From DASUCS01 sp041166745 (lineage in GTDB: Bacteria; Actinomycetota; Acidimicrobiia; Acidimicrobiales; JACDCH01): 64,000 nucleotides of DNA. The stretch covers positions 1 to 64,000 of the forward strand of contig JBEEGH010000009.1 of NCBI GenBank assembly GCA_041166745.1, read 5' to 3'. The number at the start of each line of letters is the position of its first letter. Positions within the stretch are counted from its first letter, which is position 1. Positions 40,855 to 48,839 of the stretch are shown here, piece after piece. Under the pieces are notes generated by a model. The model did not search any database and was not told the DNA's origin. It was given only the letters and a program-made list of their open reading frames with translations. A program made the translations under genes and the position numbers.

Positions 40855-41849
40855 CCTCGTTCGTTCAACGAGCGAGCGAGCAACCCGGCGTCGGGATGAC
40901 CGCCGGCAACGATGGCCACTTGTGAGCGGGTGCGGACGCCGCCATGCGTGCCGCGGTCGGGCGGGCCGTCGGAGAACCCTGCAGGTGGGCAGAACCAACG
41001 GCCAGGCTCGCACCACACGAGACGAGCGCCGGCCCACAGCTCAGCGTGCGCGGTGACGCCGTCGATCCGATCGAGCCAGGTGCCGTTCGACGCGTCGTCG
41101 CCCCACACGATGGCGGCACTGCCCTCCGGAATGGGGATCAACGGCAGCCCTGTCGCCGCGGCCGGCGGATAGAGGTCGATCACACCATCGGCGGTGACGT
41201 CTTCTTGATCGTGGTCGCTGACGACGATCAGCACGGTGTCGTCCCAGGTCGGACGGAGCGTTTCGACGAGGCTCGCAACGCAAGCATCCGCGCTGCGATA
41301 CGCCGTGAGCGCGCCGTCGCTGTCGGGTCCGTAGATGTGCGCGGCGGTGTCCGGTTCGTTGAGATGACCGACCACGAGATCAGGGCGGTCACCGTCGAGC
41401 ACCCGCAACAAGCGCGGCAACACTTCGCGGTCGGCGGCGTACCCGTGACCGTCGCGTTCGATGTCATCGTCGAGCACGCCGTTGAGCGGCCAATGTGCGT
41501 CGGCGGCCCGTGCTCCCATCACGCCGACGAGATGCTGGTCGCCGAACACCGCCGCCGATGACCGCGCCGTAGCGCGACAAGCGTCAAAGATCGTGGCGAC
41601 CGCGGGGCCGACGTCCTGCGCCGGTTGCGGCCGTCCGTCGGCGACCACCCAGTTGGCGACGAGCCGATGGGCGATCGGATCGACACCGGTGGCGAACGTC
41701 GCATGGTTGGGATAGGTCGCCGAGGTCATCACCGCTCGCCCGATCGACGTCCCGCCTTCGCGCACGAGGCCGGCAAGTGTCGGCGTCACCGCAGGAGAGA
41801 CGTGGCGCGGCGGCAATGCGTCGATGATGAGGAACACGACCCGCGCCAC
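40749..41849 (-). CDS. Type I phosphodiesterase/nucleotide pyrophosphatase family protein
   Basis: 366 aa from GTG at 41849. Alkaline phosphatase superfamily pattern: FLIIDALPP (metal Asp), TSATYPNHATFATG (Thr/Ser nucleophile region), GHLNEPDTAAHIYGP (Asp and His), VVSDHDQEDV (Asp-His) and GTHGG (His). Cleaves phosphodiester or pyrophosphate bonds; relatives include ectonucleotide and glycerophosphodiester-like enzymes. There is no signal peptide, so its location is probably cytoplasmic. Its C-terminal codons run 106 bp into the opposite monooxygenase gene, and both ends look natural. Confidence 0.85.
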   Translation of the reverse strand: MARVVFLIIDALPPRHVSPAVTPTLAGLVREGGTSIGRAVMTSATYPNHATFATGVDPIAHRLVANWVVADGRPQPAQDVGPAVATIFDACRATARSSAAVFGDQHLVGVMGARAADAHWPLNGVLDDDIERDGHGYAADREVLPRLLRVLDGDRPDLVVGHLNEPDTAAHIYGPDSDGALTAYRSADACVASLVETLRPTWDDTVLIVVSDHDQEDVTADGVIDLYPPAAATGLPLIPIPEGSAAIVWGDDASNGTWLDRIDGVTAHAELWAGARLVWCEPGRWFCPPAGFSDGPPDRGTHGGVRTRSQVAIVAGGHPDAGLLARSLNERGQIDATEWAPTIGALLNIDRSALSNAVGSSLLPNT

Positions 41850-41861
41850 CGTCGAGCAGCG

Positions 41862-41867
41862 TATTCT
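41862..41867 (+). promoter_or_regulatory. Probable -10 box of catalase-like gene
   Basis: TATTCT ends 8 bases before the GTG, so transcription would begin within a few bases of the start codon, a leaderless arrangement common in actinobacteria. No clear ribosome site is present. No good -35 was recognised. Confidence 0.4.
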
Positions 41868-41875
41868 GCGGCCTC

Positions 41876-42811
41876 GTGGGGGATTCCGGCGACCTGTCCG
41901 ACCGCCTCGTCGATGCGCTCAACGGCGCCTACGGCGTGCATGCCGGTCATCGAGCCGCCCATGCGAAGGGCGTGCTGTGTGCGGCCACGTTCACGGCGAC
42001 GCCCGCGGCGGGGGCGATCAGCCGAGCGGTGCACTTCCAGGGCGAGCCGGTGCGCGCCCACGTGCGCTTCTCCAATGGCGGCGGCGACCCGACCGTTCCT
42101 GACGGCACCCGTGATGCACGCGGCATCGCCGTGAAGCTGTATCTCGACGGCGGCACGACCGACGTCATCGGTATCACGCTGCCGTGCTTCTTCGTGCGCA
42201 CCCCTGAGGAGCTGATCGAGTTCAATGTCGCCCGGCGGCCCGATCCGGAGACGGGCGGGCCCGACCTGGCCAAGGTCGGGGCGTTCCTCGCCGAGCATCC
42301 TGAAACCGTTCCGGCCGTGACGGCGGCGATCAGCGCGCCGATCCCGGCGAGCTACGCGCAGCTGACCTATCACGCACTTCACGCGTTCAAGTTCGTCGCG
42401 CCCGATGGCACTGTGCGCCCGGCTCGCTACCACTTCATCCCCGCCACCGGCGACGCGTCGATCAGCGATGAGGAAGCGGCGGCCCGCGCCCGGGACTATC
42501 TGCGCGTCGAGCTCGAAGACCGGTTGGCGTCAGGCCCGGCGGTGTTCCATGTCGACCTGGAGTTGGCGGCGGAAGATGATCCGGTCGACGATCCCACGGC
42601 GCTCTGGCCCGACGACCGCGAGCGCGTGCGCATCGGCGAGCTCGAGATCACGGGACTGGCTTTCGACCGCGAGCGCGATGGCGACGTGCTCGTCTTCGAC
42701 CCGACACGCGTCACAGACGGCATCGAGTTGACCGACGACAAGATCCTGTTGGCGCGCTCAGGCGCGTACCGCTCTTCGGTCACCCGCCGCGTCGCCAACT
42801 CGACGCACTGA
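41876..42811 (+). CDS. Small catalase-family heme peroxidase
   Basis: 311 aa from GTG at 41876. A compact catalase core: HAKGVLCAATFTATPAAG (distal His segment), VRFSNGGGDPTVPDGTRDARGIAVKL, TLPCFFVRTPEELIEF and PASYAQLTYHALHAFKFV, typical of catalase-related peroxidases of about 300-350 aa. These bind heme b and use peroxide with low catalase activity. No leader is seen. A TATTCT -10-like box lies 8 nt before the start. Divergent from the phosphodiesterase gene with 26 bp between. Confidence 0.85.
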   Translation: MGDSGDLSDRLVDALNGAYGVHAGHRAAHAKGVLCAATFTATPAAGAISRAVHFQGEPVRAHVRFSNGGGDPTVPDGTRDARGIAVKLYLDGGTTDVIGITLPCFFVRTPEELIEFNVARRPDPETGGPDLAKVGAFLAEHPETVPAVTAAISAPIPASYAQLTYHALHAFKFVAPDGTVRPARYHFIPATGDASISDEEAAARARDYLRVELEDRLASGPAVFHVDLELAAEDDPVDDPTALWPDDRERVRIGELEITGLAFDRERDGDVLVFDPTRVTDGIELTDDKILLARSGAYRSSVTRRVANSTH

Positions 42812-42822
42812 GCATCGCTGAG

Positions 42823-42839
42823 CGACGCCTACTGCGTCG
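42823..42839. terminator. Small hairpin between convergent genes
   Basis: CGACGC / GCGTCG with loop CTACT lies between the catalase-like stop and the convergent amidohydrolase stop at 42844. Six pairs and no T run: weak evidence for termination. Confidence 0.4.
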
Positions 42840-42843
42840 AGGA

Positions 42844-44121
42844 TCAGTGGCGCTTCGTGAGGAAGGTGGCGCTGGTGTCGCGCGGGCCGGTACGGCGGGA
42901 TTCGACGGAGAGCGGTGATGTGTCGACGCCGTCGTCGGCGGCCTTGCGGCGCAGCGCGCCGACCGTGCACTCCTCGCGCGGCCGGACCGCGAACGGGTCG
43001 AACCGGAAGTGCCGCATCGCGTTGAGGTGCGAGATCTTGTCGATGTCCGCGTCGGGCACCCCGTCGAGTGACTTCATCAAGAACTCGGGCGACGTCGGCC
43101 ATGTGGAATCGGAGTGCGGATAGTCCGCTTCCCAACAGATCGAGTCGATGCCGACGCGGTCGCGGATCACCACGCCGGTTGGATCGTCGATGAAGCAGGT
43201 GACGATGCGCTCGCGGAACACGTCGCTCGGCAGCCGGCCGCCGAAGTCCTGCCCTGTCCACGCGTGGTGCCGCGTGTAGATCCAGTCGAGCCGCTCCATG
43301 AGATACGGGATCCAGCCGATTCCACCCTCGGACAACGCGACGCGCAGGTCGGGGAACTTGCGCAACACCGGCGACCACATGAGATCGGCGGCGCACTGCA
43401 GGATGTTCACCGGTTGCAGCGTGATGAGCACGTCGATCGGCGCGTCCTGCGCGGTGACGACCAATGAGGACGACGACCCGATGTGCAGGCACACGAGCGT
43501 GCCTTCGTCCGAGCACGCCTGCCAGAACGGATCCCAGTGGTTCGAGTGGAAGCTCGGCAGCTTGAGTTTCTCGGGGTTCTCCGAGAACGACACCGCGTGA
43601 CAGCCCTTCGCCGCCATGCGCCGCACCTCGATCGCCATCTCCTCGGGATCCCATATCGGCGGCAGCATCAGCGGAATGAAACGGCCGGGATACGTGCCGC
43701 ACCACTCGTCGACGTGCCAGTCGTTGTACGCCTTGAGGATGGGAAGCGCCGACTCCTTGTCCTTCGATCGGGCAAAGAGCTGGCCGCAGAGGTTCGGAAA
43801 CGACGGGAAGCACATCGAGCCGAGCAAACCGTTTGCGTTCATGTCGCGGACGCGCTCGTGGATGTCGTAGCAACCGGGGCGCATCTCGTGGAGCGAGGTC
43901 GGCTCCATGCCGTACTCGTCCGGGGGCCGGCCGGCCACCGCGTTGAGTCCGATGTTGACGATCTCCTTGCCTTCGTAGAGCCACACGTCGGTGCCGTCGT
44001 CGCGCGTCACCATGCGGGGCGCGACGTCGCGCCACTTCTCGGGCAGGTGCGCTTCGAACATGTCGGGCGGCTCGACGACGTGATCGTCGACGCTCACGAG
44101 AACAAGATCGTCGATCTCCAT
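42844..44121 (-). CDS. Amidohydrolase family protein (ACMSD-like)
   Basis: 425 aa, ATG at 44121. A metal TIM-barrel with VSVDDHVVEPPDMF at the start (here Asp-His in the first-strand motif), GCHAVSFSENPEKL, LHIGSSS (second-strand His), LSEGGIGWIPYLMERLDW and SICWEADYPHSDSTWP (fourth-metal-site Asp), the amidohydrolase-2 pattern common in actinobacterial catabolic clusters. The reaction may be a decarboxylation or hydrolysis; substrate unknown. Divergent from the thiolase-fold gene, with an inverted repeat between them. Confidence 0.85.
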   Translation of the reverse strand: MEIDDLVLVSVDDHVVEPPDMFEAHLPEKWRDVAPRMVTRDDGTDVWLYEGKEIVNIGLNAVAGRPPDEYGMEPTSLHEMRPGCYDIHERVRDMNANGLLGSMCFPSFPNLCGQLFARSKDKESALPILKAYNDWHVDEWCGTYPGRFIPLMLPPIWDPEEMAIEVRRMAAKGCHAVSFSENPEKLKLPSFHSNHWDPFWQACSDEGTLVCLHIGSSSSLVVTAQDAPIDVLITLQPVNILQCAADLMWSPVLRKFPDLRVALSEGGIGWIPYLMERLDWIYTRHHAWTGQDFGGRLPSDVFRERIVTCFIDDPTGVVIRDRVGIDSICWEADYPHSDSTWPTSPEFLMKSLDGVPDADIDKISHLNAMRHFRFDPFAVRPREECTVGALRRKAADDGVDTSPLSVESRRTGPRDTSATFLTKRH

Positions 44122-44235
44122 GCTTCGACACCATCTCTCTCGCCTGCGGCTCGCTCGAAGGTGCTGTCGTGCGGCTGCCTGGCGGCAGCTCGCCCGACTT
44201 GCCTGAAAGTCTGCGGCACGGCGCTCGGCTACGAA

Positions 44236-44253
44236 CCTGACGCTCGTGTCAGG
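44236..44253. promoter_or_regulatory. Inverted repeat in divergent promoter region
   Basis: CCTGAC (44236-44241) and GTCAGG (44248-44253), 6 bp apart, sit in the 148-bp gap between the divergent amidohydrolase and thiolase-fold genes, 16 bp before the GTG of the latter. Could be a dimeric regulator site; the arms are short, so chance is possible. Confidence 0.35.
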
Positions 44254-44269
44254 GTAGTGTCCCCGCTCC

Positions 44270-45415
44270 GTGGCTGTGATCGCCGGCGTTGCCACCACCG
44301 ACTACCCGCACCATCCGGAGCTGACCGAGCTCGGGGTCCACGCGATCGCGGCCGACCGCGCGCTGGCCGACGCGGGCATCTCGTGGGACGAGGTCGACGG
44401 CTACGCGTCGGCCGGGTTCTTCCCCATGCACGCGGTGCAGTTGTGCGAGTACTTCGGGCTCACCCCCTCGTACCTCGACGAGACCAACACCGGCGGCTCG
44501 TCGTTCGAGGTGCTCGTCGAGCATGCCGCCCACGTGATCGACCGCGGGCAGGCCGAGGTCGTGCTCATCACCTACGGCAGTGTGCAGCTCTCACAGATGG
44601 GACGGCGTCTCGGCACGGGCGGATTGGGCCCGCCTCCCGTCGGGCCGGCGGCGGCCGACGCGGTGTGGGGCAACACTCTCGTCGGCAACTACGCGATGGC
44701 GGCCGCGCGCCACCAGCACGACTACGGCACGACCTCGGAGCAGCTGGCCGAGATCGCCGTCACGATGCGCGATCACGCATCGGTCAATCCCCTCGCGCAG
44801 TATCGCGATCCGATCACGATCGAAGACGTGCTGTCGTCGCGGCTCGTCGCCGATCCGCTGCACATGCTCGACTGCTGCGTGATCTCCGACGGTGGCGCGG
44901 CCTGCGTCGTCACGTCGAACGAGCGCGCCCGCGATCTGCGCAAGCCGCCGGCGCACCTCCTCGGCGCGGCTCACGCGCTCACGCATCACCTCAACATCAG
45001 CCAGATGCCCGACATCAATCTCACCGCGGCCGCGCAGTCCGGCCCGCTAGCGCTGAAGCGCGCCGGCGTCTCGTTGGCCGACGTCGACGTGCTCCAGGTG
45101 TACGACTCGTTCACCATCACCGTCCTGCTCACGCTCGAGGATCTCGGCTTCTGCGGCAAGGGCGAGGGTGGGTCCTTCGTCGAAGGTGGCCGCTTGCGCT
45201 GGGACGGTCCGCTGCCCACCAACACCGACGGCGGCGGGCTGTCGTCCTGCCATCCCGGCATGCGAGGCATGTTCCTCATCGTCGAGGCCGTGCGCCAGTT
45301 GCGGGGCGAAGGCACCGCGCGACAGGTGGCCAACGCCGAAGTCGCGCTCGTGCACGGAACCGGCGGCATGCTGTCGACCGGAGCCACACTCGTGCTCGGG
45401 AGCCATGCGCCATGA
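44270..45415 (+). CDS. Thiolase-fold protein lacking the usual nucleophilic Cys (Ltp2-like)
   Basis: 381 aa from GTG at 44270. The fold is thiolase (IAGVATTDYPHHPELT, then AADRALADAGISWDEVDGYAS). Where thiolases carry the nucleophile Cys in N-x2-C-x-S, this has TNTGGSS. The C-terminal region NTDGGGLSSCHPGMRGMFLIVEAVRQLRG resembles steroid Ltp2-type aldolases rather than GHPxGxSG thiolases. It overlaps the DUF35 gene by 4 bp; Ltp2 aldolases pair with a DUF35 domain in steroid side-chain cleavage. A CoA-ester retro-aldolase role is therefore plausible but inferred. Confidence 0.85.
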   Translation: MAVIAGVATTDYPHHPELTELGVHAIAADRALADAGISWDEVDGYASAGFFPMHAVQLCEYFGLTPSYLDETNTGGSSFEVLVEHAAHVIDRGQAEVVLITYGSVQLSQMGRRLGTGGLGPPPVGPAAADAVWGNTLVGNYAMAAARHQHDYGTTSEQLAEIAVTMRDHASVNPLAQYRDPITIEDVLSSRLVADPLHMLDCCVISDGGAACVVTSNERARDLRKPPAHLLGAAHALTHHLNISQMPDINLTAAAQSGPLALKRAGVSLADVDVLQVYDSFTITVLLTLEDLGFCGKGEGGSFVEGGRLRWDGPLPTNTDGGGLSSCHPGMRGMFLIVEAVRQLRGEGTARQVANAEVALVHGTGGMLSTGATLVLGSHAP

Positions 45416-45858
45416 CGGCACGCGTGAACGAGCCGGCCGAACTCCCTGAAGGGGCGAAGCCCCGGGTCGCTCCGATCCCCGACGCGGAGTCAGAGCCGTT
45501 CTGGTCGAGCACGCTCGATGGCAAGCTGCTCGTGCAGGAGTGCTCGGTGTGCGGTCAGCGTCAGCTGTACGGGCGATCGTTGTGCACCAACTGCCACGCG
45601 GCCGCCCTCAACTGGATCGAAGCCAGTGGCCGCGGAACCATCTACAGCCGCACGATCATCCGCCAGAACCCGAGCCGGTCGTTCAAGCACATGATCCCCT
45701 TCGTCGTCGCGCTCATCGATCTCGACGAAGGGCCGCGCATGATGTCCAACGTCGTCGGCACCCCCGCCGAAGATGTGAAGATCGGCGACCGAGTGCGGGT
45801 CACGTTCGAAAAGGCCTCCGATGCCGCGGCCCTTCCGTTGTTCGAGCTCGATCGATGA
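45412..45858 (+). CDS. Zn-ribbon/OB-fold DUF35 protein
   Basis: 148 aa, ATG at 45412 overlapping the upstream stop by 4 bp (ATGA). The rubredoxin-like zinc ribbon is CSVCGQRQLYGRSLCTNC (C-x2-C ... C-x2-C), then a DUF35 OB-fold (GTIYSRTIIRQN, FVVALIDLDEGPRMMSNVVG, KIGDRVRVTFEKA). Such proteins bind CoA esters and partner thiolase-fold enzymes. The N-terminal LPEGAKPRVAP segment is encoded by a hairpin sequence resembling the dispersed repeat family. Translationally coupled to both neighbours. Confidence 0.9.
   Translation: MTARVNEPAELPEGAKPRVAPIPDAESEPFWSSTLDGKLLVQECSVCGQRQLYGRSLCTNCHAAALNWIEASGRGTIYSRTIIRQNPSRSFKHMIPFVVALIDLDEGPRMMSNVVGTPAEDVKIGDRVRVTFEKASDAAALPLFELDR
45441..45474 (+). repeat. 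Possible diverged member of the dispersed repeat family
   Basis: Begins ACTCCCTGAAGG and ends TCGCTCCG, like copies A and B (ACTCCTxTxAGG ... TxGCTCCG), with a GGGGC-GAA-GCCCC hairpin in the middle instead of the GGCG/CGCC hairpin. It is in frame within the DUF35 gene. Similarity is partial, so kinship is uncertain. Confidence 0.3.
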
Positions 45859-46889
45859 GCGCGGCGCCCATCAAGGTCGGACTGCTGTACGACTTCCCGC
45901 AGCATGACGGCGGCGACAGCTTCGCCAAGGCGGTGCAACTCGGGCTCGACACAGTCGAGCTCGATCGTCCCGTCGAGTTCGTCCGCGAGTTGGCTGCGGG
46001 ACTACCGAGCGGCACAGCATTCGACGTCGAGCAGAAGTTCGCGTCGCTCGAGCGGCAGGGTGTCCTCGCCATCGTCGGTCCATCGATCAGCGACAACGGC
46101 ATCGTCGTGCGTGATCTCGCGGACGCCGCCGGGTTGTCGTGCATCAACTACACCGGCGGCGCCATCACGCGCAGCGAGTGCATGTTCCACTACCAAGTCG
46201 GGTCCCTGGAGGAGGAGCCCGCCGTGCTGGCGGAGCATCTCGCCGATCGCGGCATCCGTCGGGTGGCGGTCGTGCACGATCGGTCACCGGTCGGGTCGCA
46301 ATACGCCCACTGGTTCGAGCTCGCCCGCGCGACCGCCGGCATCGAAGTCACGGCCAACGCGGTGATCAACCCGCTGGCGACTGAAGCGACCGATCTCGTT
46401 GCCCGGCTCGAAGCTTCGAATCCCGACGGCCTCGTGTACCTCGGGCTCGGTGTCGCGGCGCGCACCGTGTCACTTGCCGTGCAGGCCCTCGAATGGACGG
46501 TGCCCGTGGTCGCCAACTCGGCGCTCATGTTCGGATACGCGCAACGCGACTGGCGCGAGGCCTGGAACGGTTGGGTGTACGTCGACACCGTGAGCGACAC
46601 GAACTCGATGCGATCGTCACTGCGCGAACTCGATCGCGCCACGGCCGCCGGGCCGGTGGGCGTCGCCGCCTACGACATCGGCCGGATGCTCGGCGAAGCG
46701 ATCGTCCGCGGCGACCATCTCACCCGCGACGGCCTGCGCGACGGTCTGGAGCGGGTGAAGCGACTGCCGGCCTCGAGCGGGCACGAAGGCACGACGATGG
46801 GCTTCGGTCAGTGGGACCGCGGCGCGCTCAAAGGCCCGTACCTCGTGCTGCGTGAATGGCGCGACGGGAAGACCGTCCAATACGCCTGA
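45855..46889 (+). CDS. Type I periplasmic-binding-fold protein without signal peptide
   Basis: 344 aa, ATG at 45855, ATGA overlap with the DUF35 stop. LivK/AmiC-like fold: KVGLLYDFPQHDGGDSFAKAVQLGLD, VLAIVGPSISDNGIVVRDLADAAGLSCINYTGG, RVAVVHDRSPVGSQYAHWF, NPDGLVYLGLGVAARTVSLAV, VGVAAYDIGRMLGEAIV. It starts directly with the first beta strand, so it should be cytoplasmic, unlike transporter binding proteins. Coupled to a thiolase-fold and DUF35 pair, it may sense or carry a CoA-linked intermediate, or regulate like AmiC; inference. A missed upstream leader is ruled out by the overlap. Confidence 0.8.
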   Translation: MSAAPIKVGLLYDFPQHDGGDSFAKAVQLGLDTVELDRPVEFVRELAAGLPSGTAFDVEQKFASLERQGVLAIVGPSISDNGIVVRDLADAAGLSCINYTGGAITRSECMFHYQVGSLEEEPAVLAEHLADRGIRRVAVVHDRSPVGSQYAHWFELARATAGIEVTANAVINPLATEATDLVARLEASNPDGLVYLGLGVAARTVSLAVQALEWTVPVVANSALMFGYAQRDWREAWNGWVYVDTVSDTNSMRSSLRELDRATAAGPVGVAAYDIGRMLGEAIVRGDHLTRDGLRDGLERVKRLPASSGHEGTTMGFGQWDRGALKGPYLVLREWRDGKTVQYA

Positions 46890-46896
46890 TCGGGGA

Positions 46897-48444
46897 TTAG
46901 TCGGCGGGGGCGTAGGGGAGTGGGCCGGCGTCGGGGAGCTCGTCGTCCTCGTCGAATGATCGCCACCACTCCACCGCGAACGGCGCCGCGATCGCCAACA
47001 CCGCGATGAGCAGGATGAACAACAGGCTCACGAAGTGGCTGCCTTCGAGCACCGGCTTGGACTTCTGTCCGACCGGCAAAACCTCGAACGCGAACGCGAT
47101 CGTGAGCACGAGGAGCGACGGGCGCCAACGTCCGACGCCGGAGGCACCGAGCAACGCAATCGCCGGCACGAGATACCAGGGCCACACGACCGGTCCGAGG
47201 AGCACGACTGCCATCATCGCGAAGGCGGCCGCCTGGATGGCGCCGATCCGCTCGACCCGAGCGAGCATCCACAGGCACAGCGCGCCGGCCGCCGTGAGCC
47301 CGCCGAGGCGGCACACGGCGATCCACGTCGAGTCGGTCGACGGCAGTCCGACCGCGCGGAACAGCGAGCTGACGACGTAGCCAACTCGCGTCGTGAACGA
47401 CAGGGTGCCCAGCGTTCTGCCGCTGTTCTGCATCGACTGGATCCAGCCGATGAGGCTCATGCCGATGAGCGCGCACAGCGCGAGCGTGAGCGCGAAAGCG
47501 CCTGACAACGCCCGAGCCACGCTGCGAACGCGCTCCCGTATCGCAGCGGTCGCGCCGACTCGATGCCAGCCGAGGTACACGATCGCCGCGGCGGCGGGCA
47601 GCTTCACGCCCATGGCGAGCGCGATGAAGACGACACCGAGCGCCCATCGCCCGCGTAACGCGAACGCACACCCAGTGACGAGGAACGCCATCAAGAACGC
47701 GTCGTTGTGGGCGCCCCCGACGAGATGCAGCACGGTGATGGGATTCGCGATGCCGATGGCCACAGCGGTTGGTGGGTCGACGCCGAAGTGTCGAGCAATC
47801 GCGGCGATGCCCCAGATCGATGCGAACACCGAAGCGACCGCCAACAAACGGAGTCCCCACAGCGTCAGGTCGACGTCGTGGCTCGACAGATCGACGATGG
47901 CGGCCGCCGAGCCCATTTGGACGGGGCCGTAGGGGTTGCCCAACGACTTCTCGGGGTCCGAGGGGTCTGTTCGCCACACAGGATCGGTGCGGGCGACGTA
48001 GTCGCCGTAGTGCAGCTTGTACATGCCGTCGACCGTCGGATCGAGGCCCTGCGTGACCATCGCGCCCTCGGCCGCATAGCTGTACAGGTCGCTGCTCAGC
48101 AGTGGCGGCCCGAGCAGCAGTGGAGCGAACCACAGCGCCGCGCACCCGATGACCTTCCGCATCCGAGCTCGATGCGAAAGATCGCTGCGCTCGGTGCGAG
48201 CGATGAGGCCGAGCCACGCGAGGCTCAACATCGAGACCCCGACGACGAACGCGATCGCCGTGAACGGACGCTCGCCGTTGTGCGGTATTCCCGGAATGCT
48301 CACGCGCCACGTCGGACCTGAGAGCCTCCACAACGGCGCCGTGATCGCGATGAGCACGCTGCCCGCGAGGCCGATCCACGTGTATGACCCCACGAGCGCG
48401 CGTCGTTGCGCGGCGGGCGCGCTGGGCGCGACCTCGAGAGCCAT
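46897..48444 (-). CDS. mptB: MptB-like polyprenol-phosphomannose mannosyltransferase
   Basis: 515 aa from ATG at 48444, with GGAGG about 11 nt before it; a GTG at 48471 is possible but precedes that site. About 12 membrane helices. The catalytic loop SSDLYSYAAEGAMVTQGLDP and the NPYGPVQMGSAAAIVDL segment match alpha-1,6-mannosyltransferase MptB/MptA proteins of the GT-C class, which extend lipomannan cores with polyprenyl-phosphomannose outside the membrane. Suggests a mannan or lipomannan-like envelope polymer. Divergent from the ferredoxin gene. Confidence 0.85.
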   Translation of the reverse strand: MALEVAPSAPAAQRRALVGSYTWIGLAGSVLIAITAPLWRLSGPTWRVSIPGIPHNGERPFTAIAFVVGVSMLSLAWLGLIARTERSDLSHRARMRKVIGCAALWFAPLLLGPPLLSSDLYSYAAEGAMVTQGLDPTVDGMYKLHYGDYVARTDPVWRTDPSDPEKSLGNPYGPVQMGSAAAIVDLSSHDVDLTLWGLRLLAVASVFASIWGIAAIARHFGVDPPTAVAIGIANPITVLHLVGGAHNDAFLMAFLVTGCAFALRGRWALGVVFIALAMGVKLPAAAAIVYLGWHRVGATAAIRERVRSVARALSGAFALTLALCALIGMSLIGWIQSMQNSGRTLGTLSFTTRVGYVVSSLFRAVGLPSTDSTWIAVCRLGGLTAAGALCLWMLARVERIGAIQAAAFAMMAVVLLGPVVWPWYLVPAIALLGASGVGRWRPSLLVLTIAFAFEVLPVGQKSKPVLEGSHFVSLLFILLIAVLAIAAPFAVEWWRSFDEDDELPDAGPLPYAPAD

Positions 48445-48572
48445 CGTGAAACGAACCTCCGGGAACTGCACGGGTGGCGAGGGGGGCGAGCGAATTATGT
48501 CCTACCGGCTGCGTCGACGGAAACCCTGCCCGATTTGGGTCGCGGGCAAGCCTGTGCTCACCTGTGGGGGAG

Positions 48573-48827
48573 ATGAAGGTGTGGATCGACCAGGACCTGT
48601 GCACCGGCGACGGTTTGTGCACGGACCATGCGCCAGACGTGTTCACCCTGCTCGAGGACGGCATCGCCTACGTCAAAGAGGCCACCCGCGTCCTGAACGA
48701 CCCCGGCAGTTCGGCCAGCCTGGCGTCCGTCCCTGGTCACCTGGAGCATGCTGTCGTGCAAGCCGCCGACGACTGTCCGGGCGAATGCATCTTCATCGAG
48801 GTGCTCGCCGCTCGGCGATCTGGGTAG
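48573..48827 (+). CDS. 3Fe-4S type ferredoxin
   Basis: 84 aa, ATG at 48573, directly after GGGGGAG. Cys pattern C-x5-C (LCTGDGLCTDHAPDVF) and a later CPGEC (AADDCPGECIFIE), as in the short actinobacterial 3Fe-4S ferredoxins that pass electrons to cytochromes P450. A P450 gene is about 3.5 kb downstream, a possible partner. The region between the cluster motifs (GIAYVKEATRVLNDPGSS) is a little long. Function in the cytoplasm as an electron carrier is inferred. Confidence 0.88.
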   Translation: MKVWIDQDLCTGDGLCTDHAPDVFTLLEDGIAYVKEATRVLNDPGSSASLASVPGHLEHAVVQAADDCPGECIFIEVLAARRSG

Positions 48828-48839
48828 GCGGGAGCGCTC

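Noticed and set aside
46808..48664. 618-codon minus-strand frame
   Set aside because: Same strand but different frame from the MptB-like gene, without any recognisable motif or membrane pattern.
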